Positions 10,612 to 22,106 are shown, numbered from the stretch's first letter. The stretch: 28,240 nucleotides of DNA from Pleurotus djamor (GCA_029747585.1 JAPEVF010000596.1:1-28240); one strand, 5' to 3'. The notes: generated from the sequence alone by a model not told the origin. Program-made: numbers and translations.

Positions 10612-11459
10612 TATTCCTTCCACGTATATACTTTGTATTATTAAAACGTCTTGTCGTAGAGCGTCAAATGGTTCGTTGTAAGTATGTTGTAGCCCTCAAT
10701 CAACCTCATACTAACCATGTATCTCCAAATGAACAGGTCAACGTTTAATTCTTCCCAATTCCCATCCTCGTCTTCTATTGCTCGAAGATCTATCTCACTG
10801 GATTGAGTTTGCGAACTGTCATAAAGAGAAGAACTGTTTAGCCTGTGTCTCGTCCACAAGATCGGGTCGGAACCCGGGTGTTTGGGACTATGGTTGGGAC
10901 TGACCCAAATCCTCGGGTTTGTTTTTGCTCAGTATTCAACATCTGTCCATCGGGCTGTGGCCGACGGCGCGTCAAGCCTGAGCTTGAGTAGTCCTTGCGC
11001 ATAGTTAAATGGACGTGCTCTAGTGCATACCGACGCCGCGAAATACTGAAGGCCCCTTCGTCCCATGCGTTCAAATGATGACCCTCACTTTCTTAGCACC
11101 ACGAATCATTATCGCGATTCTACGCTGCCACTGCTTTATCTAGGTTTCCAGTTGCTTCGCCCAGAAGTAAGTTCTCCAAGCCGATCAAGCCGAGTGCGTC
11201 CCTGGCGAGCCAAGAGGCGAATTTCCCTCTCAGCGGCAATGACAATGATCTTGCCGCTGCTCAGCACGTCACGTAGTATGTATGTGGCTCCTGGCTCTTG
11301 ACCTGACTAACAGAATAAATATTGTCCAGATACAGCGACGGCACAATCTTTTTACGTATCTAGAGTACAGGACCCGTCCTTTCTCAGGCCAAACACAACT
11401 CCGATAAGGACATATATAAGGTTTCTCTGTTCCGGTACGTGCTGCAACTAAAACAACCC
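10612..11459. other. Spacer before the A-T-R reductase gene
   Basis: About 850 nt without a supportable gene. Short open frames on both strands (for example 11065-11301) lack any recognisable motif or consistent splice partners. The distal end carries the TATA-like element of the downstream gene. Confidence 0.5.
11411..11420 (+). promoter_or_regulatory. TATA-like element of the A-T-R reductase gene
   Basis: CATATATAAG lies about 40 nt upstream of the ATG at 11460, a spacing that would put transcription start just before the coding region with a very short leader. Confidence 0.5.
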
Positions 11460-14400
11460 ATGCCTCATCGCGATTTCACTGACTATGGCACAAAGACTTC
11501 CTTTACCCGCCCTCCTCTGGATGGCTCGCTGTTGATCCCACACATATACGACTTTCACCATGTCCACAATCCTAGCCACCCGTTGTTCAAGTACGACTCT
11601 GAAGGCTCAGTCAAGGTCGTCACTTGGAGTATGGCCTCAGAAGGGATACAGTGGGTTGTACGTCTCGTTAATTCGATCGTTCAAGACCCTCCCCGTAAAC
11701 CAGTAGTAGCCATCCTGGCCGTAATTGGTATACCACTTGAACATATCTTGCAAGCTCCTTGGATACTCAACAATGTTTTACCAGATCAGCTCAGCTATTT
11801 CGCCTTGGTTGCAGGGGTTATGAGGGCTGGTTACACTGTGTTTCCAATTTCTCCTCGAAATTCCGATCAAGGCGCTGCGAATATGATGGAGAAAATGGGT
11901 GTCACGTATCTGTTCGTCAGCGGCGATCAAGCTATGCAGAAACTCGCCAAAAGCGCTTGTGAACAGCTGTCCCACGATGTCAACATCATACCTGCGCCCA
12001 GTTTCGAGTACCTTTATCGACGTGACATTAACGTCGCACCACGGCCGCCAAGTCAAGCCACACCTTTCCCCGAGGCGTCGCTTGATGATGTCGCCATTGT
12101 TCTCCACTCTTCAGGTACCTCTCCTCATTCAACTTGATGGAGCACGAATTAACAAAGCTTGGTCGGATTAGGGTCAACGTCATTCCCTAAACCCATACCA
12201 TTGAGCCATCGAAACCTCCTCCAATGGGGAATGCAGCCGTGTAAGTGCCCATTTCCCCTTGCGCGGTCTTCATGAATCGACGTAACTGCTCAGATTTCGG
12301 AGACATGGATATATGTGGGAAGACCCTTTCGAATCACTCATTGCCATTCTTCCGTGAGTCTGAGCCACTCACAGTCTTGACGCCTCTGAACAAAGTTTGA
12401 TCTATTTAGATGCCATGGGCGTTGTATCGCTTCAGTGGGCAGTATGTTCTTTCATTTCCTGATGAAAACTCTACAAGCCGAATAATCCTCTATCTATTGA
12501 AAATCAGACAATGACTGGTGTTATTCTGTCTAACTACGAGCCTCAGTGCAACCCACCTATACTTTCTACACCAGAGAGTCTATATTCGAGTGCACTAAGA
12601 ACAGGGAGTACCTTGATCTTCTGTGTCCCCTCCTTCTTGGAAGTAAGTGATCAGCACTTCGTTGTTCGCTCATTTTCGACAGGCGCTCATTCGTTGAACG
12701 GATAGGAGTGGTCACAGCACCCTGATCACGTCTTCGAACTTTCTCACTTTGATGGTGTCGTATGTGTCTTCAATGTCTGAATCAGTATCTTATCTGACGC
12801 CTTCCAGATGTTTGGCGGCGCGCCAATCCAAAAAGCTGTCGGCGATAAACTTGCCCAGGCTGGCGTCAAGTTATATCCTTTCTATGGAGCGTGAGTTCAA
12901 CCGGAAAATCCAGAGATATAGTTCTCACTGTAGTCTTTCCAGAACTGAAATAGGTGGTGCATGCAAATTCTTGATGAGTGCGTCTCTGCCTGTCGTTTTA
13001 GATCTCGTTCGCGAAGCTTACATCCTGCGTTGAGATTCGCCCCCTCCGGAAGGATGGGAATACTTCGAGATATCTGATCATTGCAAGGCAACACTCATCG
13101 AGCAAGACCAAGAACTCGGCATCTTCCAGCTGGTCTTCGTGGTCAATCCGAAGCTTCTCCTTCATTCATATAGCCTGATGACCTTCTATTAGAAATGCGC
13201 CACCCATGACCTCGCCGTAAGCAATACGAAGAATGTAGACGGTGCCGCTGGCTACGATACCAATGACCTGGTCATTCGGCATCCTACAAACCACAAACTA
13301 TTCAAAATTTATGGTAGGGCAGATGATCAAATTATGCACTCTACTGGCGAGAAGGTTCGCCGCTTCGATCGATGTACTATCACCGGTTCTGACCTACATA
13401 ATAGACCAATCCCGTACCGATTGGTAGGCCTTGAAGTATGTATCCGACAGATGGATCTCACCCAAATGTTAACAGAAACCATCGTCAATCGTAATCCTGC
13501 CGTAAACCATGGAATCATATTCGGTAGAGGTCGATTCCAGGCTGGTATTCTTGTTGAGCCTAGTCCCAGTCACGCATTCGACCCCATGGATATCGAACGG
13601 TTGACTGGCTTTCGAAATTTGATATGGTACGTCGGCTGCTGATCCAATCAGACCTCGCTGATAGTTCTCAGGCCTACGATAGAGGAAGCTAATCGTTTTG
13701 CACCTTCTCACTCCAGAATCTTCAAAGAGGTGATTGTCCACTCAGAATCAGTGTCGAATGAAACATTGAGCTCTATGTGACAGTTAATCATTGTGGCCAG
13801 TCCATCAAAGCCCTTCCAATATACTGCGAAGGGGACCCCGCGTCGCCATCTCATCATCAACGCGTATGCAGACGAAATCAACGGGGCTTACGCAGCTGTC
13901 GAAGAGTCCTCACAAGAGGATCTTGTCATCCCTGGAGCTTTCACTTACAACGAATGCCTCGGATTTGTGCGGAACGTTGTTGGCAAAGTGATGAGGCAAC
14001 TTCCCTCTGACGAAGATGACTTTTTCCAAAACGGCTGCGATAGGTGAATTTCCCTCATACTGAGAAAGAACTCATCTGATCAGAACATTACTCAAGCTTG
14101 CAGGCTACGTGGATCCGAAACTCCTTCCTCCGATGCCTCCGCACGGCCAATCTGGACACCAATCCGATTCCTGTCAACTTTGTCTACCTCTATCCTTCGG
14201 TCAAGCAGCTGGCTCAATATATGGTCGATGTAGCTGATCCTGGTGAAACTGGTCCGATCTCTTATGCTGAACGGGGAAAAGAAACGGCTGTTCAGATGGA
14301 GGCTATGGTGGAGAAGTATACACAAGATTTCCCGAAGCACGTTCCATCAGCCGATGATGGCGACCACCTCGGTGGCGCCGACCATGTTGCTAGTGTGGGC

Positions 14401-15727
14401 GAGTGTGTGCTCCTCACAGGTAGCACCGGGAGCCTCGGGTCGCACGTCCTAGAGACCTTACTCAACGATAAGACAATTTACAGAGTCTACGCCCTCAACC
14501 GGAGACATACCAAAGCGTCACGAATGGCACGTGAAAGGCAAGCAGACGCCTTCCTTGATAAGGCTTTGGACGTCAAGCTCCTTGTTTCACCCAAGGTCGT
14601 ATTCATTGAGAGTGACACCGGCTCGATAGAGGACGTTGATGAATCGCTTAAGGGGGTGCTGAGTCGAGAAATTAGCCGTATCATACACAATGGTATGTCC
14701 ACTTGTATCACCCCCTTGTCACCCCCCAGCCATCGACATGTCTGATGATTCTTCAGCATGGCGAGTTGATTTCAATGTCGCACTATCATCCATGGAACCA
14801 CTTGTAAAAGGTACAAGGGATCTGATCGACTTCGCGCTGCGGTCGCCACGCGCAAGGCCTCCAAAAATTCTGTTCGTCAGCTCGATTGGGGTTGTTAGGA
14901 GTTGGTCCCCTTTTTCACTCCTCTTCTTTTGGATCCTGATCGTACCTCCCCTTAGATCTTGGCCTCGATATGGCTCCAGAACTGCCGATACATGATTCAT
15001 TGTGTGCTATTGGATCTGGCTATCCCGAGTCTAAATGGGTTGCAGAGCGAATTCTCCATCAAGCTTCAACTTGTCGACCTGGGCTTGATGTCATTATCGT
15101 CCGCATTGGACAGATGTGCGGCAGCTATAAAAACGGATCCTGGCATCCACATGAATGGGTGCCAAGCATCATCAAGTCGAGCATAAAGATGGAATGCTTG
15201 CCGAAGGCTTCTGGGGTGAGTGGAACGAGAATGTTGTGCCTGGCCCCAATACCTTACACACGCCACAGATCATCTCCTGGATACCTGTTGACATCGCGGC
15301 CTCGGCTCTTGCGCAAATGTCTCTTTCTTCTTTGACAACTTCGCAGAGCTACTTCCACATCGTCCATCCGCAGCCCATCAAATGGAACGATCTGTTCCAC
15401 CTTGTGTCGCGCAAACTCCGTATTCCCTTGGTGGAATACGAAGCTTGGTTTTCCAAATTAGTGGATTCTAGCTCTGACCATACAAACGACGTGGACGAGA
15501 AGATTCCTGCCCTTCGTTTATTAGACTTCTATCAGTCTGCCCTAGAGACTCCACTTCCCTCTGAAAATGCTGAAGCCTTTGGGTTCCCAAGGCTAGCGAC
15601 TGACCGCGCTGAGAAAGTGGCGAAGTCTCTGAAAGTTGATGGGGATTGCTTGAAAATACTGGGCTGTGAAGATGTTGATAAATGGTTGAGCTACTGGAGG
15701 AATGTCGGTTTTCTGCTGCCCTGTTGA
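11460..15727 (+). CDS. NRPS-like carboxylic acid reductase: adenylation-thiolation-reductase (A-T-R)
   Basis: Eighteen exons give 1111 residues: 11460-12114, 12172-12240, 12294-12353, 12410-12441, 12508-12642, 12706-12759, 12808-12890, 12943-12977, 13035-13138, 13193-13354, 13405-13423, 13476-13626, 13672-13729, 13784-14043, 14097-14692, 14757-14900, 14956-15215, 15269-15727. Residues 1 to about 560 are an adenylation domain: ATP-binding HSSGSTSFPKP near 216, YGATEIGG near 360, YGRADDQI near 450. A carrier domain follows, with the phosphopantetheine Ser626 in NGCDSLQA. From about residue 728 comes a short-chain-dehydrogenase-type thioester reductase, with TGSTGSLGS (NADPH loop), SSIGVVRN and the catalytic pair Tyr895/Lys899 (YPESK). 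There is no condensation domain. Such enzymes activate an acid with ATP, hold it as thioester and release it reduced, normally as aldehyde. Lys2 (aminoadipate reductase) shares the plan, but this N-terminus is that of the separate basidiomycete A-T-R group. The substrate is unknown. No disruption was found. Confidence 0.92.
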
Positions 15728-16312
15728 GTAGTCGGTTGAAGTTAGATTTCGATCTTTGTCTCGCCGTCTAGGTTCTCACTACTACTTCCTTAAGATTCCT
15801 TGGGACCGCTCACGCACAACTTGTTAGAATCCGAGTGTCTTCGCAAGGATTCGGGTATGGAAGAGACCCTCGCAAACGAGCGAGGTCTTCGTTTCGCTCA
15901 AATTTCGCCGCCTACTTACTAACGTAGACGCGCGCTTGGCCAACCATCTTTTAGGATCTCCAATTCCAACACAGGTCGGGACTCGGCCACACCTACCGCC
16001 AACCTACCACGCTTTGTCTTATATGACGGGAACAATCATCAATCACTCGTAACCGTATTTCGGTGCCACACAGCCAACAGAGGCGCCTTTTGTGTTTGTT
16101 TACAATGAGACAATGGGCGATGGTGATGTTTGTGTGATCCAAAACACGAAGGTGTCACTAGGCCACGCCGCCACACTGCTTCATCGCGCCCATAAATATC
16201 GCAGGGCTCTTGGGCTCACTTCCTGCACATTTCCTCTCATCTTTCCCTTCTTTGGCCTAGCGCCCTTTAGATTCTTCATCCCTCGTCTGGTTCACGAGCT
16301 TAAAGTTCAGTC
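15728..16312. other. Spacer between the A-T-R reductase and the second lactonase
   Basis: No gene was recognised in these 585 nt. An imperfect inverted repeat (GACCCTCGC / GCGAGGTC, 15864-15887) lies behind the reductase stop. A TATA-like CATAAATAT at about 16191-16199 precedes the lactonase ATG by about 115 nt, followed by a CT-rich stretch (about 16220-16260). Confidence 0.45.
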
Positions 16313-17649
16313 ATGGTCAATTTCACGATCCTCGCAGGCGGATTCAGTTCTTTCGTCGTCAGCTACTTGTTCGACTCGGAGGCGAATACTTTGACATTGC
16401 TCAGAAACTCAACGACTGGGGTAAACCCTTCTTGGATTGCTTCACACCCCCAAAACACCAGTATCCTATAGTAAGTGGAATTTGAGGAACACCCATACGG
16501 TCACTGATTGGAATCCCTAGCGCTGTAAATGAGGCTTCACCTGTGGGCGCTCTGCAATCCTTTGAGGTGGATGCTGAGGGTGGTTTGACCCTCGTTGATG
16601 AAGTCACTTCGGGAGGGAATGGTCCAACCTTCACCAACCCGCTATCCACTGGAGAGGTCACGGCGATGAACGTGCGTAGACTTCGCTATCCTTGCTGACT
16701 GACGGTTCTCAAGCTCAAGTACTATAGTTTGGATCCCCAAATTGTTCATTAGTGGCCACCGTTCCAGGAGATCCCTTGCGCTTCCAGAGGGATTCCCCCG
16801 TCGTATCTTTCCCCGTAGCAGAAGGCGCGCCCTCCAACCCACACATGTCACTCGAATTTAACGGAGAGGTCTTCGTCCCCGATCTTGGCGCAGACAAAAT
16901 CTGGCGTCTGGTAAACGACGATGCACCTGGCAACTTTAGAGTCCAAGGACAGATCGACATCGATGCAGGTGCTGGACCGCGGCATATTGCCATCCTCGAT
17001 GGAATACTTTTCACCCTTCACGAGAAGACTTCCACTCTGACAGCCCAGCAGATCCCCGAAGGACCAAATGGAACCACCCTATCTCTCATCGCGAACGTCT
17101 CGATCGTACCGCCCGACCAGCCCGCAGGATCCTCGTTTGCTGCTGCTGAACTCCTGATCTCTANCCCCCACGGAGAAATTCCCCAATCCCATCATCTACG
17201 CAAGCAACCGTAACATCGGCAACGCGACAGACCCTCGTGGTGATTCAATCGCCATCTTCGAGTTCATCAACCCCAACGCGAGCTCAAATAACAACACAGA
17301 CTCTGGAGCTGTTGTTTCGCCTCCGGAAACTCCGGGGTGTACGTGCCACGCCAAACGGATGCACAAATTCCATAAGCGCATCTACGCCCGCGGTGGTTGC
17401 CAGTTCGCGAAACGCCAAGAAGATGCTAGTCCGTTGCGGTTGATCAACCAAGTGTTCACTGGGGTTGATCAAATCCGTTCGATGGCGTTGGGTCGCGTAG
17501 ATGATGGTAGCGACGAATTTTTGATTGCTGGTGCTGGGATTGGCGAAAAGGGCGTGGTGATGTTCCAACGAGTTGATGGCGGCAGGAATCTCACCGAGGT
17601 CGCGAGGAATACTGATGTTCCCACCAGAACGAGTTTTGTCTTCATTTGA
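16313..17649 (+). CDS. Beta-propeller lactonase / carboxymuconate cyclase-like protein (second copy in the block)
   Basis: Exons are 16313-16470, 16521-16671 and 16728-17649, giving 409 residues once the ambiguous base at 17164 is ignored. The start MVNFTILAGGFSSFVVSYLF and the blade-like repeats (PSWIASHP, SILYAVNE, SLEFNGEVFVPDL) are typical of the lactonase seven-bladed beta-propeller family, which includes 6-phosphogluconolactonase and carboxymuconate lactonizing enzymes. The four residues aligned with the Neurospora muconate enzyme site are present: His142 (NPHMSLEF), Arg188 (GPRH), Glu202 (LHEK) and Arg264 (SNRN). A low-complexity Asn/Ser/Cys-rich insert lies near residues 285-325. No classical signal peptide is obvious. 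The apparent frameshift is at N17164 inside a C run; dropping that one base joins ELLIS to TPTEKFPNP in one frame, so I take the gene as intact. The substrate is unknown; the gene sits between the reductase and the carrier. Confidence 0.88.
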
Positions 17650-17830
17650 AGTGCCCCAGAATCAGAATGCGGCTTTGTATCTTACAGTCAGCTAGGCCTG
17701 ATGCGCACCAGTCATTCTCCTCCCTCTATCCACAATCATTTCCTTGTATCGAGTAGGTCCATTGCATGAAATATACATATGATAGATGATAAATGTCCGA
17801 GAGAGATTGTTATACAATTGAAGGATTTAT

Positions 17831-20025
17831 TTATCCTGACTCCACAGTCCTTTGGAGGAGAGACCCAGTCTTGATGGCATATCCACTACCACCTTCGTCC
17901 TTGGCCTTCGCTGTGTCCTTCCAACTCAACCACAGGCTCAACGAAAGAGCGACGATACAAGCCAAGATAGTGGCATTGAAAGCGTCCGTATAACACGCAC
18001 TGCCTTCTAAGCATTGATGAATTTGTGGTGGGAGGGACAATTGAGGTCCAGCAATATTTCCGTCTGACGTGGGCGGTGCTTCGTGCGCATCCAATGTGCG
18101 CCCAAATATTTGAGAAAACAGATAGCCTGAGATGATAGGACTGAGGGTGATAAACCCAAAGTTCTCGGAGAAATGAGCTAAGTATTGGAAAATTGAGCAA
18201 CGAGCAACCTAGCAAAGGTAGGAGGGTTATAGCTTACCAAAACCGAAGTAATGTATAGCTAAGGCTGGGAGGAAGGAGAAGGATCCTCCATACACGAAGC
18301 CGAGCATGGCACTTCCCAAGGAGAGGGTATGCACATTAGTGATGAACATTTTCAGGACAACCTGGACAACGAGAAAAAGGCCTGAGGTAAGCATGAAGCA
18401 ATACGATCTCGGCTTTTCTAGTCGAGCTTTGGTGAAATCCGATACGAAGCCTAGGCGATCGACTCAGTAACTTCCTCGGAACCGTGAAGATGAACGACTA
18501 ACCGAATATTACACGCCCGGCACAGTTCATTGAACTGATGATGGTGACTTGTTTAGCTTGGATGCGAGCGGCGAGGGTAATATCGTAGTCTGGGTCATTC
18601 TGAGCGATGAGTGCTTGAGATATGGCACCAACGTTATTTATATCTAGCGAGATGTTCAGAACACAGGTGGCTGATAATCATATATTCAACTCACACATAA
18701 GCCCAGTTCCGGTCACTTCTCAGATCGTCAGTGAACAGCAGGGAATTGGTGAAGCTTCAAAGAACTCACATAAGCCAAAAATAGCGAACATCAGAAGGAA
18801 CTCCGTCGTCTTCCACAGTTCCCAGCCGTATATGTTTGGTTCCTCTCTGTATAATGCTGGGGAGGGTGTGGGAGCTTGAAATTCAGTGCTAGTTCTTCGT
18901 CTTTCCAACACGATTCTCCTGACATCCATGGAAGAGTCTGAGAATGGATCCTCGGTGCGTAATGTATCTGGGGTCATCAACGTATCTGGTGTTGGTGTGG
19001 GGTAATCCAGTGACTGATGAGAAGCACTTGCGCCGGCAGTATGGTAGCAATTACATCCAGACGCTGAGAGAAGAGGAGTTCGGGTGCCGTCCTCGCTACA
19101 CCGATGGTATATGATGTTGGGTACGGATGACTCTGGATCTGACTGTCCGCGCGGGTGGTTGTCTGCGGCGGGGTCCGAGAAAGGGATTGGTCGAATGAAG
19201 AAGTAGCCCATAATTAGTGGCGTCGCAGTTCCAATGGCCAAGAAGAGGAGCAAGGCAGAAGTGTCGCCTGGGAAGGCAAGGCTTGCGATAGCGGAGAAAA
19301 GAAATGCTGACAAGCCGAAGCCAGATAAGACGAGACCCGTGGTAGAAGCACGCTGGAAATGAGTTTATTTTTAAGTCCAAAAGCCATGAGTATGGAGGTG
19401 CAAGAGGCCTACGGCTTCGTCTGGGAACGTCTTTGCGATGGTGTTGACGCTCCCCATGATACCTGCTGTTCCTGCTACGCCGGTCATGAAATTGCAGAAA
19501 GCGAGCAGAAAGTAGCTCATTGCTGGCATTGTAGAACGGCTCAACGCTTCGCCTGTGTCATAGAAAAAGCGGATGCCTGAGTACCCTCCAAGCAGCAGGA
19601 AGAATGCTGCAGCAAAGAGGGGTTTCGGACCATGGCTATCTACAGTGCGACCCCAGAAAGGCGCACTGCTGAATACACCGACTAAATTTATTCGTGTAAG
19701 GCCACCGATCCGTAAAGACAAGTAGAAAAGACTCACTATTCCCTGCAATTCCGATGACGTTCAATTGGGTATGACTCAATCGCAAGCGGTCGCCCAACTG
19801 GGGTGCATACGCTATAGGCATCCCGCTAAGTATTATCCTACTTCTCAAATACTGAAGCCAAAGCCTCACCTGAGAAAGCCTAAGCAACCGTCCAAAGATT
19901 AGCCGCGTTGAAAGGTTTGAGACTTGCAAACATACGTAGTTGGTCCCTGAACCCAATGCGACGACAACACAAGCAGCCAAGGTGCTTATTCGAGCGGAGG
20001 TGAGTATACCAGCGCGACCAGCCAT
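17831..20025 (-). CDS. Major facilitator carrier, Mch1/nodulin-like (monocarboxylate-transporter related)
   Basis: Exons in transcript order are 20025-19936, 19879-19870 (10 nt), 19811-19737, 19681-19413, 19352-18770, 18715-18695 (21 nt), 18643-18503, 18450-18238 and 18177-17831, giving 582 residues. The frames are fixed by NYAFSAYAPQLGDRL, GVFSSAPFWGRTVDSHGP, FMTGVAGTAG, RASTTGLVLSGFGLSAFLFS and LLTGTGLMYINNVGAISQAL, which are characteristic of the nodulin-like/Mch1 branch of the major facilitator superfamily. About 12 membrane helices can be counted, with a long polar loop between the two halves (Pro/Thr/Asp-rich, about residues 220-310). The yeast homologue Mch1 is named a monocarboxylate transporter homologue, but transport has not been shown for it. 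The gene is convergent with the lactonase at 16313-17649 (about 180 nt between stops). The cargo is unknown; an aromatic or ring-cleaved acid is an inference from context only. Confidence 0.88.
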
Positions 20026-20444
20026 CGAAGACGACCGGATGGAAAAATGGAAAGTCGATCAACCCCAGACAGGAGTTGTGTTTGGAGTGAGTGTTGGGGA
20101 TTATGATGGGTCATTCACGTCGGGAGAACTTGATATTTTCGTGTGATTTGACAATGTGCAATCGTTGAACGTTGAGCACCTGAGAATCAATCGATATTTA
20201 TGCCTTGCCTAGTGGCAGAACTTCATCAATTGCTGATAAGAGGGTTGTAAGTAAGAGGGACGTGGATGAGTTCCGATCGGCGCTTAAGCGCTCAAACTTA
20301 ACCTTGATCTCAACAACTGGCATCGAAGCAACACCGAGAAGACGAGAAGACGCGATGATCGCGAATCCTCCTGAGCGTATCAAAGAACCATTAATGGGCT
20401 GTAAATTAAGGTATAGATCTAAGTATGTATGTACGTCTAGAACT
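20026..20444. other. Spacer between the carrier start and the lipase end
   Basis: About 420 nt that should hold the carrier promoter (minus strand) and the lipase 3' end. Open frames here have no homology that I recognise, and no TATA-like element stands out. Confidence 0.4.
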
Positions 20445-22106
20445 TCAAAGCAAAAAAGAGTCCGCCCAATGCCTAAGGACACCTTCTCCAGTACGATGAA
20501 AGGCGAACTGTTTGACATCCCGACATACGATCGTAGCATGCGAATTGCGGACATTCTCTATGAAGGCGAGCTCCTTTTTAATGGGTAGCTTGTTCAATGA
20601 AACCACAATCTTCTTCTGTACAGGCGATAAAATGGGTTGCGCTGAAGAAACAGATCCAGAGCCCGCCTTGACGTGCAACGAAGTACTACTTTGCGGCTCA
20701 GTGCCGGTTTCTTGGGGGTTGGATTGGTCTATAAAGTCAGCAACGGCGTCCTCAACCTTCTTCTCTATGGATGCGATGATGTGGATGAGTCGAGTGTCGG
20801 CAGGCGAGTCTTTCTCCATCAACTTGATACGCTGACGAGAGGAGCGTGAAGCCAGAGTGAATCGAACAAAGACCATTGTGATGAATAAAGGGATGAGGAG
20901 AGGGAGCGCGCAGTAGAGGACCTGGGTGCAAGGGATGAAGTCAATGCATGAAACGGATGGATAGGAACACAGACATACGAGATTCAGAGGAAAGCGAAAT
21001 TGAAGGAAGGGTGGAAGGAGAGGACGACTAGGTTTCAACCGGCGAAACCAAGCTCGAGAAAAGAGGGCGGGGGATGGCGCTGGCGGTGGTGGAGACGGAG
21101 GGTAAGTCAGAGACTGGATGATCGGTCGATACTTTTCATGTAGGTCTCTACGGGAGAGGGTGAGTAAGTGGTATTGAATGATTGTTATTCTAGGAAAACG
21201 CACATCTCCAAGCCATTCAGAGAAATATCCGCGAAAGGGTCTGACGACTCTATGGCAGCGGTTGGGTATGGGACGGTCATGTCGTTGATTCTGGATGGAC
21301 TGTTAGTATCGATGGATTCGAGGGCATGAGCTTCAACATACGCATTCGCATAAATACGAAGATGCTTGAAACGCGACAAAGCTTCGTAAAAGACCATTGC
21401 TACGAAGTGCTCATTAGTTTATGCCAGAATGGGAGCAGCACTTTACTTACCTGGATCTGCCATGACTTCCAAGAGGGGTCGGTTCGTATTGGACCACGTA
21501 TCGACACAATAGAATTGCTCGCCAGTCCGAGATAAGAGTCGAGGACCCAAGGCGTTGATCACGGCAGAGAAGGTCGATGGATACCGAAGCAAGCCGATGT
21601 GAGGTGTGGCCACGGTGTTGAAGTTCATGGGCTGGACGTCATCAAAGAAGTTACGCTGGTGCAAGATTCTGGAGCACAGTCAGCGTATCTATTATCAATG
21701 CCATACGAAGGAGGGCGCACCCAACAAGGTAGCGAGAAACCAGTCCGCCCAAACTATACCCAGTAACGGAAAAGTGGGTAACCTTCTTTCCTTCGGCGGC
21801 CAACTTTTCCACTTCCTCCGTCACCTGTGAGTTCCGGCGGGATTCAGCACGTCGGCATGGTCAAGGGCACGAAGGGGAAATTTGGAAACATACCTCTTGA
21901 GCCACACGTTCGGCGCCCCAGTCAATACCATCATACGTACCATCCTCTCGGTTGGTCTCCGCTAGCAATACGTGAAGCTTTCTGGGGCCATCGTCCGCAG
22001 CCTTGGTCTCCACGATGATGCGAGCCATTTCGGCGAGATGACCTGGGTGGCCCCACATGCCATGAACGAGGACGAGGAGGTGAATCGACTCGACGGAGTC
22101 AGTCAT
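20445..22106 (-). CDS. Serine lipase/esterase, DUF676 (ROG1-like) alpha/beta hydrolase
   Basis: Exons in transcript order are 22106-21894, 21824-21721, 21668-21451, 21399-21342, 21290-21204, 21147-20979 and 20921-20445, giving 441 residues. The N-terminus HLLVLVHGMWGHPGHL carries the oxyanion HG motif, and the nucleophile is Ser95 in GYSLGG. The C-terminal block LNKLPIKKELAFIENVRNSHATI supplies the likely catalytic His, as in fungal ROG1-type putative lipases that act on glycerolipids. A hydrophobic stretch (LYCALPLLIPLFITMVF) in the second half may anchor it to a membrane. The last intron (20922-20978, GTATGT..CCCAG) is 57 nt and free of stops, so an unspliced form would stay in frame. The Met at 22106 is the first ATG in frame. 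No functional link to the metabolic block is evident. Confidence 0.88.

Noticed and set aside
10868..10876. CGG-N3-CCG, a possible Zn2Cys6 factor site in the spacer before the reductase
   Set aside because: The motif is too short and isolated to support a claim; it is also about 590 nt from the ATG.
11065..11301. Open frame of 78 residues upstream of the reductase
   Set aside because: There is no recognisable motif, no partner exons that keep phase, and the composition is like other spacer frames.
12115..13700. Many short, apparently broken fragments suggesting a degraded adenylation domain
   Set aside because: All breaks are explained by 45-66 nt introns with GT..AG ends and consistent phases; the joined protein is intact.
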